From positions 1,240,001 through 1,304,000 of the forward strand of contig OZ245730.1 of the NCBI GenBank assembly GCA_965227145.1: DNA of 64,000 bases, in the 5' to 3' direction. The position numbers and the translations under genes were made by a program. Within the stretch, counting starts at the first letter, position 1, and every line of letters begins with the position of its first letter. The DNA is from JACKAQ01 sp965227145. Lineage in GTDB: Bacteria > Calditrichota > Calditrichia > RBG-13-44-9 > J075. The notes below the pieces were generated by a model. That model had not been told where the DNA came from. It searched no databases and saw only the letters and a program-made list of their open reading frames with translations. Of this stretch, positions 47,923-55,951 are shown one piece after another.

Positions 47923-48666
47923 TTAAACGATCGCAAGTTTTGTTGTGAATTGTGGCACGCCTTTTTGGATGGTTGCAACCAGCGGCGAACGATCCAGCGT
48001 GCGTTGCCACGCTGCCCGGACCTCGCTGTCATCATCAAACGTGGAAGCGAAACACTTGATCTCGATGTTTGCAAACCCGGGATCACCATCTTCCAGACCC
48101 ATATGCGCCAGCACATTGGCCAGTTGGGCTTTGGCGGTGATTTCGATATCATCAACCGTCAAATTGCATTTGGCGCATTCTGTAGCAAATCCGGTGGTGA
48201 GTGCGCCGGCAATTGCGCCGAGCATGTATTCCACTGCGGACGGGAATTTGTCTTTTTCCTCAAAACTGGCCGGCTGACCCACATCGAAGGAGAAATTCCG
48301 GCAGTAGATTTTGCTATGTAACTGTCCGGCAGAGCGCGCCCGCAGCCGCCATTCGTATTCCCTGGCTTTTTGTTTATCGGCTGCCAGCGTTTGTTCTTCC
48401 GCCTGTTGGCTGATGCCGCGTTCGATAAAATAGCGGTTGAACTCGGGTGTTTTGATGGTCCCGAGCAACTTGTGTCCGACCATCCTGCACCAGGGCGGTA
48501 AATCATCCGCCACGGTTGGTTCGTGACTGCGCATTTCCAGAACGCCGCCTTCCGGCACTTTGAGCATGTTCTCCCGGATCAGCAAAATCAGACCGGAGCC
48601 GCAATCCATGTCCCCACCGTCAAACACATTGTCGGGCTGTATGCTGTTAAGTTGGTTTTCATCCAT
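47923..48666 (-). CDS. TusA-like/OsmC-like fusion protein
   Basis: 247 residues. Residues 10-75 are a TusA-type sulfur-carrier domain: VFDGGDMDCGSGLILLIRE, with Cys kept but the usual CPxP changed to CGSG, then PPWCRMVGHKLLG. From about 100 an OsmC/Ohr fold follows: GQLHSKIYCRNFSFDVGQ, PSAVEYMLGAIAGALTTGFATECAKCN and DDIEITAKAQL. OsmC proteins reduce peroxides through two cysteines; here an ECAKC pair lies on the central helix and another Cys follows in IEIKCFAS. The fusion suggests transfer or reduction of persulfide-type sulfur. The stop lies 22 bp before the MetE-like start, so the two are one operon. Confidence 0.85.
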   Translation of the reverse strand: MDENQLNSIQPDNVFDGGDMDCGSGLILLIRENMLKVPEGGVLEMRSHEPTVADDLPPWCRMVGHKLLGTIKTPEFNRYFIERGISQQAEEQTLAADKQKAREYEWRLRARSAGQLHSKIYCRNFSFDVGQPASFEEKDKFPSAVEYMLGAIAGALTTGFATECAKCNLTVDDIEITAKAQLANVLAHMGLEDGDPGFANIEIKCFASTFDDDSEVRAAWQRTLDRSPLVATIQKGVPQFTTKLAIV

Positions 48667-49058
48667 TGTAATTATACTGTTTTGTTTTGGGTTGAATGAT
48701 GAATGTTTAGGTGCTTAACACCGGTAATTTTATTAAATGATTTGCCGCAAAGTCGCAGAGTGCGCAAAGAATGGATATTGAACATAAATCCTCAGTTTCC
48801 AGTTACTGTTCAAATGTTGGTTTAAACAACGCATATATTGAGCAGTGTGGATTAATTTCTAAGTTGAACGTTCAGTAAGGCGATGTGTCATTCTGAGCCA
48901 AAGGTGAAGAATCTCGACCCCAAAACTGAGATTCTTCGAGCAGAAAACACTCTCAGTATGACAACGCTTCAACAATGCTCAGTATGCATGTTAAACAATA
49001 TCCAATAAAAATCATCTCACTTTGCACCCTTCGCGGCTTTGCGGCTAAAAAACATTAA
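48667..49058. other. Intergenic region with degenerate inverted repeats
   Basis: 392 bp between two parts of the sulfur-transfer cluster, no gene seen. It contains GCCGCAAAGTCGCAGAG at about 48741 and an imperfect inverted repeat at 48885-48963: TGTCATTCTGAG ... GAAGAATCTC, then GAGATTCTTC ... CTCAGTATGACA. These look like decayed MITE or REP sequences. A promoter for the TusA-OsmC gene should also be here. Confidence 0.5.
48885..48963. repeat. MITE-like imperfect inverted repeat, about 79 bp
   Basis: The outer ends TGTCATTCTGAG and CTCAGTATGACA and the inner GAAGAATCTC and GAGATTCTTC are inverted copies. The element is non-coding and intergenic. Similar TGTCATTCTGAG-type repeats are widespread in bacterial genomes. 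Confidence 0.6.
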
Positions 49059-49424
49059 TCAATAGCTTACACACCCGGCGCCATTGGAGATAAACTCAAC
49101 CAGCGCAGCCCCACCGGCAGGGGTTGCCCCTTCGATCATATCCGCTTCGGTGATGCCCCGTTTTTTCATGCACGGTGCGCACACCAGGATACGCCCGCCG
49201 CCCTTGACAAACTTGTCCACCAATTCCTTGAGCGGTGCAAACGGTTCACCGACACTAATTTTTTCCGCTTCGCCCTTTTTGGCAATCCAGGCACCGTCGG
49301 CGCTCAGGAACACCATCGTATCTTTTTCGCTGCCGAGGGCAGCGTTTGCTACAACAAATCCGACAGTTGCGCTATCACCGTTTTCATGCGAATTGTTGAT
49401 CATTACGCAGAAAGATTGACTCAT
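49059..49424 (-). CDS. DsrE family protein
   Basis: 121 residues starting MSQSFCVMINNSHENGDSA, with GGAGG 6 bases before the ATG. The DsrE/YchN fold is seen in ATVGFVVANAAL, TMVFLSADGAWIAKKG, GEPFAPLKELVDKFVKGGG and ILVCAPCMKKRGITEAD; the CAPC pair takes the place of the usual sulfur-accepting Cys. DsrE proteins carry persulfide sulfur in relay systems. The start overlaps the stop of the TusA-like gene by one base (TAATG), which implies coupling and probably physical interaction. Confidence 0.88.
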   Translation of the reverse strand: MSQSFCVMINNSHENGDSATVGFVVANAALGSEKDTMVFLSADGAWIAKKGEAEKISVGEPFAPLKELVDKFVKGGGRILVCAPCMKKRGITEADMIEGATPAGGAALVEFISNGAGCVSY

Positions 49425-49708
49425 TATTTCCTCCGGTTGATGTTGTTTTGAATGGTTGTATTGGATTCGGATTGCTTCAGATCCTTTTTCCGAATGAGGT
49501 AATAGGGGTGTTCGATTGCCAGAAAGGTGTGACCGGTCATCCGGCACCATGCGGGAATGTCAAATTTTGCACCGATATCTTCCGTGAAAATACAAACCGT
49601 TGGCGTGCCGGATAACGAATCGAGGAATTTCTTCAACCCCAGAATGAGTTCTCCGCACTCCGATTTCTCAGCATCAAAAAAGGCATCAAATTGCCAGTGA
49701 GATTGCAT
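49424..49708 (-). CDS. TusA-like sulfur-carrier protein (divergent)
   Basis: 94 residues. FDAFFDAEKSECGELILGLKK replaces the usual TusA LDxxGxxCPxP start with Cys-Gly-Glu. DIPAWCRMTGHTFLAIEH in the second half closely parallels PPWCRMVGHKLLG in the nearby TusA-OsmC fusion, so the two are related paralogues. A Lys/Asn-rich tail follows. Ribosome-binding site weak; TTG at 49711 is an alternative start. It is the first gene of a coupled pair with DsrE. Role inferred: sulfur (or selenium) carrier. Confidence 0.7.
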   Translation of the reverse strand: MQSHWQFDAFFDAEKSECGELILGLKKFLDSLSGTPTVCIFTEDIGAKFDIPAWCRMTGHTFLAIEHPYYLIRKKDLKQSESNTTIQNNINRRK

Positions 49709-49770
49709 CAACTATCCAAAGAAATTTTGCCCCTAAAACCCCACATTCGGTGGGATCAATCATTTACATT

Positions 49771-49799
49771 TTGACAACACATTAACATATTGATATGTT
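49771..49799 (+). promoter_or_regulatory. Putative promoter with overlapping operator
   Basis: TTGACA at 49771-49776 and TATGTT at 49794-49799 are separated by 17 bases, as in sigma-70 promoters. A perfect inverted repeat AACATAT-TG-ATATGTT (49784-49799) covers the spacer and the -10 box, where a repressor would block transcription. It reads towards the RidA gene, about 160 bp away. It may also control the divergent TusA-like/DsrE pair. Confidence 0.4.
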
Positions 49800-49961
49800 T
49801 AAAACAATGATATGAATCATGAAAAGCCGACACACGAGAATCAGGCGATAATGGATTTGTTTTCTGTTGCAGCAATTGAAAAAAGGTTGTAAATAACGGA
49901 TGTTGCTGGCAACTCTGTAATACTATTCAACACCTGTTCTCATAAAACTGGAGAATAATAT

Positions 49962-50342
49962 ATGGAATCTGTCAATGTAAAAAACGCGCCGAAAGCTATC
50001 GGCCCAAATTGCCATGCCATGAAATCCGGTAACCTGGTTTTTTGCTCCGGGCAAACCCCGTTGGACCCGGATACGATGAAAATCGTCGGGACATCTATCG
50101 AAGAACAAACCGAAAGGGTGCTGAACAATCTTTCTATCGTATTGGCGGAGGTGGGATTAACGTTGAAAAATGTGGTCAAAACAACGGTTTATCTCAAAAG
50201 TATGGATGATTTTAAAGGGATGAATCGCATTTATGAAGAAATGTTCGCCGGACATAAGCCCAGCCGGACAACCATAGCGGTTAAACAAAATCCATTGGAT
50301 GCGTTGGTCGAAATCGAATGTATTGCTGAGTTGGATGGATAA
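49962..50342 (+). CDS. ridA: RidA/YjgF family protein
   Basis: 126 residues, standard for Rid proteins. Visible are KNAPKAIGPNCHAMKSGNLVFCSGQ, VLAEVGLTLKNVVKTTVYL and PSRTTIAVKQNPLDALVEIECIA, with the substrate-binding Arg in PSRTTI and the final Glu. RidA hydrolyses reactive enamines/imines released by PLP enzymes. A CTGGAG site precedes the ATG. It is divergent from the sulfur-transfer genes, with which it may share an intergenic operator. Confidence 0.93.
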   Translation: MESVNVKNAPKAIGPNCHAMKSGNLVFCSGQTPLDPDTMKIVGTSIEEQTERVLNNLSIVLAEVGLTLKNVVKTTVYLKSMDDFKGMNRIYEEMFAGHKPSRTTIAVKQNPLDALVEIECIAELDG

Positions 50343-50423
50343 CACTTGTTTGCAGATATTTTCTGTTGACGGATATTATTGTACCCAATAATTGTTCGGT
50401 AGTGTTGAAAAGGAAATGCTGAG

Positions 50424-50443
50424 ATTCCTGCATTCGCAGGAAT
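50424..50443. repeat. Dispersed hairpin repeat, ATTCCTGC family, copy 2
   Basis: Same 8-bp stem and ATTC loop as the copy at 27717, preceded by GAG and followed by GAC. A related imperfect hairpin (TCATTCCGGCTTTATGCCGAAA) lies 28 bp further on. Confidence 0.7.
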
Positions 50444-50565
50444 GACCGTTAACGGACTGATTCTTCCATGTCATTCCGGCTTTATGCCGAAATCCCCTTC
50501 GGTTGGATCGAGCAATATTTGTTTAATACCGCCAATTGTTTTATACCAGAACACCGGAGCGCCAA

Positions 50566-51153
50566 ATGCCACCGTGGAAAAACACCGATAAACAGGAATA
50601 CCGTAACCTGGATTTACGGGCACATGCGTTGCTGCATGATGTGCCGCTACACGACGTCTGGCAAGTGGACCTGCCGGGCGGCGGGGAAGGGCGAACGGTT
50701 TCGGATGTTCTTGCCCTGGCTAAAAACGGTAAACCATCTGGTATTGTAAAAACCCTTTTTGGGTTTCGCTGGTTTTTGGGGCGCGTATTTCGATGGGACG
50801 CCGAGCCGCCGGACAAAAATCTCCTTTTCCGGGCACGGTTAACCGCGGATGATATCACCAAATCCGGGATTGCTCCCGGCACCAAACAGGGGCCATTTAC
50901 GATTCTTTACGTGTTTCCACAGGAAGCCATGAGCGAAATCCGCAACAAAACGGTTCATGCTGCGCTGGTGTGGGTGTTGGTGCCAAAAGGGGAGGGGTAT
51001 CGCTTGTTGTGGGGCATTTATGTCCGGCGTACCGGATGGTTAACCACCGTTTATATGGGGCTGATAAAACCGTTCCGGCATTGGATTGTTTATCCGTCTT
51101 TGTTTCGCCGGTTGTATTTATCGTGGCAGAAAGTTTATAATGGGGTGGTTTAG
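50566..51153 (+). CDS. DUF2867 family protein
   Basis: 195 residues from the ATG at 50566 (GGAG 8 bases upstream). The stretch AHALLHDVPLHDVWQVDLPG, followed by GRTVSDVLAL, LFRARLTADDI and GPFTILYVFPQEAMSEI, matches DUF2867, found alone or fused to NAD-dependent epimerase-like domains. The fold is probably a START-like/SRPBCC cavity. No catalytic role is known. It stands between RidA and a transposase gene. Confidence 0.78.
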   Translation: MPPWKNTDKQEYRNLDLRAHALLHDVPLHDVWQVDLPGGGEGRTVSDVLALAKNGKPSGIVKTLFGFRWFLGRVFRWDAEPPDKNLLFRARLTADDITKSGIAPGTKQGPFTILYVFPQEAMSEIRNKTVHAALVWVLVPKGEGYRLLWGIYVRRTGWLTTVYMGLIKPFRHWIVYPSLFRRLYLSWQKVYNGVV

Positions 51154-51172
51154 TGGTTGAAAATTGAATCAG

Positions 51173-51643
51173 CTATTCCTCATTTCCAGACAGATCAAAC
51201 ACATATTTTTTGTCATATGCCACGTCAAATTTTTGCAGCAAAGCCAGATATTCTTCCTGAAATGATTGTTTTTTGTGATGCTCTTCCTGATGTTGTATAT
51301 ATTTCACCACAGTATCAATTTGGGAATGGCCATAGGAAAATGCGCCATAGCCTTCCTGCCAGTTGAATTTTCCCCGAATCCATTGTTGGTCATTTATAAA
51401 ACCGGATGAATTGTTTTTGATATCCCGGACAAGGTCGGAAACAGACGCGGTTGGTTTTAATCCGACAAACATATGGATGTGATCCGGCATAGCATTGATG
51501 GCAAGCAGTTTATGTCCTTTGTTTTGCACAATGCCGGTGATGTATTTGTGAAGTTCTTCTTTGTGAAGTTTGGGAATAAGGCAGTGCCGATGAGCAGGTG
51601 TGAAAACGATGTGGATGTAAATTTGAGAGTAGGTGTTTGCCAA
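51173..51643 (-). CDS. IS200/REP-associated tyrosine transposase (Y1_Tnp)
   Basis: 156 residues of the HUH single-strand transposase family. The start IYIHIVFTPAHRHCLIP, the HUH motif HIH in MPDHIHMFVGLKPTASVSDL and the catalytic Tyr in VVKYIQHQEEHHKK are intact. The start codon is TTG at 51643 with GAGG 7 bases upstream. No second IS605-type orfB is present. It is bordered on its 5' side by an 750-bp array of palindromic repeats, as for RAYT proteins that mobilise REP elements. Confidence 0.9.
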   Translation of the reverse strand: MANTYSQIYIHIVFTPAHRHCLIPKLHKEELHKYITGIVQNKGHKLLAINAMPDHIHMFVGLKPTASVSDLVRDIKNNSSGFINDQQWIRGKFNWQEGYGAFSYGHSQIDTVVKYIQHQEEHHKKQSFQEEYLALLQKFDVAYDKKYVFDLSGNEE

Positions 51644-51670
51644 TGTTGAACCTCGTTAATTTTTGCATCG

Positions 51671-52420
51671 AAACGAACCGTGTTAACGGTGAAATAGAAT
51701 GGTATGTATTATTCAAAGGATTTTTTACATGTCACCCCTCCGGGGTTTGGTTTGTTGTTTGCAAATGTATGGCTATAAACATGTCACCCCTCCGGTTTTT
51801 GGTTTGTTGTTTGCAAATATATGGCTATAAACATGTCACCCCTCCGGGGTTTGAAATTTTTGTTATTTGATTTTTGCTATAAACATGTCTCCCCTCCGGG
51901 GTTGTGGTTGGATTATTGAAATACACCAAAACGAACCGCGTTAGCGGTGACATGTTTATAGCAATGATAACCACCAAAATATGCCAAAACCCCGTAGGGG
52001 TGAAATGTAAATATTTGTATTAAAGGATGATCATTTCAAACATGCCACCCCTCCGGGGTTTGGTTATATGTTTGCAAATGTATGGCTGTAAACATGTCAC
52101 CCCTCCGGGGTTTGTTGTTTGATTCCGATTTGCTATAAACATGCCACCCCTCCGGGATTGATCTGGAATATTGCAAAAAACAGAAACCAACCGCGTTAGC
52201 GGTGACATGTTTATAGCAATGAAAAACCAACAACAAAAGCCAAAACGAACCGCGTTAGCGGTGAAATGTTTATAGCATGGAAAAGCCAACAACAAAAGCC
52301 AAAACCCCGTAGGGGTGAAATGAAATGCATTCAATTTCAAACAAGTCATTCCGCCGGGATTAAAAAATGTTTGTTGAACATTGTTGCTATAAACATTGCA
52401 CCCCTACGGGGTTTAAAAAT
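51671..52420. repeat. Array of about 14 REP-like palindromes in both orientations
   Basis: A unit with head GCTATAAACATGTCACC and a short hairpin recurs at irregular spacing. Rightward copies with CCCCTCCGGGG-type hairpins lie near 51732, 51785, 51837, 51890, 52047, 52098, 52146 and (CCCCTACGGGG) 52400. Leftward copies, with ACCGCGTTAGCGGT or ACCCCGTAGGGGT, lie near 51678, 51936, 51989, 52191, 52249 and 52303. Opposed copies can pair with each other. The array separates the transposase gene from the NACHT-FGE gene and has no credible gene. Confidence 0.85.
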
Positions 52421-52500
52421 TTTTCGACCTCGTTTCGCGAGGCAAAGAATTCAGAGAAACAGATGGACAGAGTTGCAGATCAACAAAAAACCGTTATGAC

Positions 52501-55500
52501 TCAAAACGACGAACGCAACACCCGAAAACCGTTGATGCTGCTGCGATTATCAGGATAGTAGTTGCTGCGGGCGGAACAACGGAGATAAGCAACAACGTCG
52601 TCCCAGGAGCCGCCCCGCAGCGAACGCGCTCCTTCTCGCGTCGGACTCCAGTTCTCCTGCCATTCCCAAACGTTGCCGGCCATGTCCATCAAGCCTTCCG
52701 GGGTTGCACCCTCCGGGTAACGCCCCACCGGAGTGGTTGCGCCCACATTACTATTGTAATTTGCCAGCTTTTCGTTGGGTTCCGGGGTATCGCCCCAGGG
52801 GTATTTACGGTTACCGCCGCTTGCAGCCCATTCCCATTCTGTTTCATCCGGCAGCCGGTAAAGGGTGGCGGCTTTTTCCATATTTAGCTCGCTGCCCTTT
52901 TGAGTTTGTTCCAGACAGGAGAGCCACAGGCAATACGAACGGGCGGCAAACCAGCTTATTCGGACAACCGGCTGGTCTTCTCCGTCAAAGCGCTTTTCGG
53001 TGTCGTAATCCGAGCGCATCTTTTTCGCCCACTCGCCCGGGTTACCCAAATATTCGCTAAAATTTTTGTCATCAGCAAGGTCGCTTTGGGCAAATTTTTG
53101 CAGGACTTCTGCAAAGGCATTTTTGGGCAGCATTGTTTGCAAATCAGCTTCCTCGCCTGCCAAGTAGCGGATAAACCGGCGGTAGCGTTGGTGGGTTACC
53201 GGGTGTTTAGCGAGGTAGAAGTCCGATACCTCAACTTGTTTTTCTAATTCTTTTTTGCCTTTTTGGTAAATGTAGCTGCCGCCGGGGATTAAGATGTATT
53301 CGGCGTTGTATTCTTGGGGATTACGTAGGGATTTTGGTGTTTTATCTAATTTTGATCGTAATATTTCTTTTATTTTTTCACGCTGTTCATCTTCAATTAC
53401 TTCTATCATTATTTCACGTTGTTCATCTTCAAATAATTCTTTCATTATTTTACGCTGTTCATCTTCAATTATTTCTTTCATTATTTCGCGCTGTTCATCT
53501 TCAAATACTTCTTTCATTATTTCAAGTTTTTTATCTTCATGTATTTTTCGGATAATTTTTTGTTGATCTTCTTTAGATACTTCTACAAAAACCATATTTA
53601 CGAGGGGATAATAATTTGTTGTAAAAGTTGAGCTTAAGACAGCTTCAACAGCATAATTATGAGTTTCTTTAGAGAAAGAATCTGATTCAGAGTTAATCAA
53701 ATCTGCTAATTCTTTGTACACTAGCAAAGTATCTATTTTTTTTAAGCAGTCAATAATATACGTGTGTTTCCGGTGCATTTGGACATCAGCTAAATGCATT
53801 ATCAATCCATCAATCCTTTTTTGCGGTGCAATTGTGATTAATTCATGTAAAAGGGTTTGTTCATTCTGGCTCATGTCTTTCGAAATCTCAGAACAAAAAA
53901 ACGCTTCCATAAACTTATCAAACACATCGGCATTGGAGAGATGCATAAAAAAGCGCAGGGTATTTCCCCAGGATTTATTGCCAAAATAACTGACAATGCG
54001 GTTCATCCGTCCTTCGTAATTCCATTGTTCTCTTAACTGTTTGGCTGCCAAAAACTCCAAAAATGATTTGTGTTTATAAATAAACTGGTTGTCTTGATAT
54101 TTGGCCAGCAAACCGGAACGTTGATAAAGATAGATCAGGAATTCATCCGGTGTCGGGGCTTTATCACCATATTTTTCCAGTTCCGGTTGCAGTTCTTTTA
54201 GCCAATCTGCTTCGCTCAGATAATCCTGTCCGTATATTTCAATCATTTTCAGGGCAACCGGCATCAGCACTTCCATCATCTCATCTGATTTCAGTGGCTG
54301 AGGGACGTTGCGTTCTTTATCGCGGTCGCCAAGAATATACAACAGGGTTGTCTGATAGAGTCCTTTAGCGTTATCCGGTTTGTAGCGGCGATACTTCCAC
54401 AAAAATGCCATGAGCTGCAGCATTAGTGGCACACCGGCCAGTTCCCGAATGTTCTTATTGTCCGGTGCTTTCAGGTAATTAATCAGTGGTTGTGCCTCCC
54501 GACCTGATTTTTCCCGAAGAGCTTTTTCTTGTTCCGGTGTGATTGTTTTGTCGCGATAGGTTTCCTGCCGGTTCACTGCGTAAAACCAGTTATTTAAGAA
54601 AATTTCCTGCTGTTCTAGCGACAGATCTTTAACATCTGCGCGCAGCGGATTTCCATTAAGATATACACCTTCTTCTTTGCTGTAAACCGCGCCCCGGCAG
54701 GTGACAATAATTCGAGCGTTATCTTCAAAACGTTTCGCCAAACGGTCAATCATTTTGCAGGCAGCCTTGCGATGCTCGGGTTTGGCAATTTCATCAAGAC
54801 CGTCGAGCAGCAGCATTGTTTTCTTTTTCTCCAACCAGCTCAGAAAAATATCTGCGCTAATGGGAAGCAGATTTTTGTCAGCGATGCGTGCCAAACAGTG
54901 ATTGATTTTCTCCGGTTCGTCGGTGGTAAATTTCAGCTCGCGGAGGGGTAGAAAAATTGGGAAAATATCTTTCGGAATTTCAATCTCATGGCATTTTTCT
55001 TCATTACGACAGGACAATCCGAAATATTTTTCGATAGTTGTTTTTCCGGCACCCGGTTCGCCTATGATCACTGTTAACGGTATCTCTCTGTTGAAAATAT
55101 CTTTCAGCAAATCATCTGCGGTTTTTTCGCCGGTATGTCTTTCGATAAAATCCGGTCTTCCTTCTAAAAAGCGCTCTTCGCTTCGTTCTGTTTCGGTGAT
55201 GTTCAGGTTCACAAATGTATGGCTTAAATCCAGTGGAATATTATCCAGATCACGGTGTCCCAACAGGTGTATTTTGCCCAATTCCTTTTTTAGGTGGTCT
55301 TGATATTTTTTAGCAAGTTTATCACTGGATTCCTGAAATATCTCTATTTCAGCATCTTTTTCGCCAATTTTTTGTGTTTTTGCTGTATCCCGGATTTTTT
55401 TGCGGCGGTTTAGCCAGATTTTAACGAGCAGTACTAAAAATGCGACAACAACGCTACCCCAACCTGCCCATTGTAACCACTCAATGCCATTATCTGCTTT

Positions 55501-55710
55501 ACTTTCATTTTTTTCTGATGAGTTGTTAGCCTTTTCAGTGTCTTTCACGGTGTTGGCAGAATCTTCCCGCAATTGTGGCGTCGTTGGCGGCGTTTGCAAC
55601 TGTTGTGACGTTGAATCATCTCTTGTTTTTGCTGCTCCGGATTGCGCCAAAAGGTTGTTTGTTTGGAGAGTAAGTATAAATCCCAATAAAAGTAAACACC
55701 TGAATTTCAT
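52501..55710 (-). CDS. Membrane-anchored NACHT NTPase with C-terminal FGE-like domain
   Basis: 1069 residues. A signal peptide (1-22, ending LLAQ), a Ser/Thr/Asn-rich linker and a membrane helix (about 83-100, GWGSVVVAFLVLLVKIW) with basic flank NRRKKIR place the rest in the cytoplasm. A coiled coil (about 115-145) and the NACHT domain follow: Walker A IIGEPGAGKTT (216-225), Walker B LLLDGLDEI (300-308), CRGAVYS, PLMLQLMAFLW and SFLEFLAAKQL. Residues 730-777 are four 12-residue repeats of the type EIMKEVFEDEQR. From about 800 lies a formylglycine-generating-enzyme-like domain (VTHQRYRRF, YPWGDTPEP, MDMAGNVWEWQ, LRGGSW, NGFRVLR); the two catalytic Cys of FGE are absent, so it is probably a ligand-binding module. 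Similar NACHT proteins act in bacterial antiphage defence. That role here is inference. Confidence 0.88.
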   Translation of the reverse strand: MKFRCLLLLGFILTLQTNNLLAQSGAAKTRDDSTSQQLQTPPTTPQLREDSANTVKDTEKANNSSEKNESKADNGIEWLQWAGWGSVVVAFLVLLVKIWLNRRKKIRDTAKTQKIGEKDAEIEIFQESSDKLAKKYQDHLKKELGKIHLLGHRDLDNIPLDLSHTFVNLNITETERSEERFLEGRPDFIERHTGEKTADDLLKDIFNREIPLTVIIGEPGAGKTTIEKYFGLSCRNEEKCHEIEIPKDIFPIFLPLRELKFTTDEPEKINHCLARIADKNLLPISADIFLSWLEKKKTMLLLDGLDEIAKPEHRKAACKMIDRLAKRFEDNARIIVTCRGAVYSKEEGVYLNGNPLRADVKDLSLEQQEIFLNNWFYAVNRQETYRDKTITPEQEKALREKSGREAQPLINYLKAPDNKNIRELAGVPLMLQLMAFLWKYRRYKPDNAKGLYQTTLLYILGDRDKERNVPQPLKSDEMMEVLMPVALKMIEIYGQDYLSEADWLKELQPELEKYGDKAPTPDEFLIYLYQRSGLLAKYQDNQFIYKHKSFLEFLAAKQLREQWNYEGRMNRIVSYFGNKSWGNTLRFFMHLSNADVFDKFMEAFFCSEISKDMSQNEQTLLHELITIAPQKRIDGLIMHLADVQMHRKHTYIIDCLKKIDTLLVYKELADLINSESDSFSKETHNYAVEAVLSSTFTTNYYPLVNMVFVEVSKEDQQKIIRKIHEDKKLEIMKEVFEDEQREIMKEIIEDEQRKIMKELFEDEQREIMIEVIEDEQREKIKEILRSKLDKTPKSLRNPQEYNAEYILIPGGSYIYQKGKKELEKQVEVSDFYLAKHPVTHQRYRRFIRYLAGEEADLQTMLPKNAFAEVLQKFAQSDLADDKNFSEYLGNPGEWAKKMRSDYDTEKRFDGEDQPVVRISWFAARSYCLWLSCLEQTQKGSELNMEKAATLYRLPDETEWEWAASGGNRKYPWGDTPEPNEKLANYNSNVGATTPVGRYPEGATPEGLMDMAGNVWEWQENWSPTREGARSLRGGSWDDVVAYLRCSARSNYYPDNRSSINGFRVLRSSF
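53380..53523 (-). repeat. Four tandem 36-bp repeats within the NACHT-FGE gene
   Basis: Four units of exactly 36 bp (53380, 53416, 53452, 53488) encode EIMKEVFEDEQR-type dodecapeptides, with degenerate units on both sides (KIIRKIHEDKKL and EKIKEILRSKLD). The DNA identity between units is high, including at third positions, so the array is young and could expand or contract in frame. Confidence 0.85.
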
Positions 55711-55951
55711 AACCTGTGCCTTTATATAGTGCCGGATAATTGATATTCAAAAAATACGGTGCGGGACAATATTTTACAACGGGTAAATTGGGCATTTGGG
55801 GTGGGGAAGTTTGATAATGCTGTAGTTTTTTCGTGTTCCATGAAAATCAATCGGGCGCTGAGCTTTGTGAATTACACAAACTGTAAAGGGAATAAAAATC
55901 CCCAAAAACAATGTCGAAAAACTCACCCCAACCGGCGAAAACACGAACTTT

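Noticed and set aside
49059..49550. Longer DsrE protein starting upstream of 49424
   Set aside because: The extra 42 residues overlap the TusA-like gene in another frame and have no motif. The ATG at 49424 has a strong GGAGG site.
51671..52420. CRISPR array
   Set aside because: The repeats are palindromic, occur in both orientations, vary in sequence and spacing and have no cas genes nearby. The adjacent Y1 transposase explains them as REP-like elements.
52501..53300. Active formylglycine-generating enzyme
   Set aside because: The C-terminal domain has the fold motifs but lacks both catalytic Cys near GGSW, and no sulfatase gene is present. A ligand-binding role is more likely.
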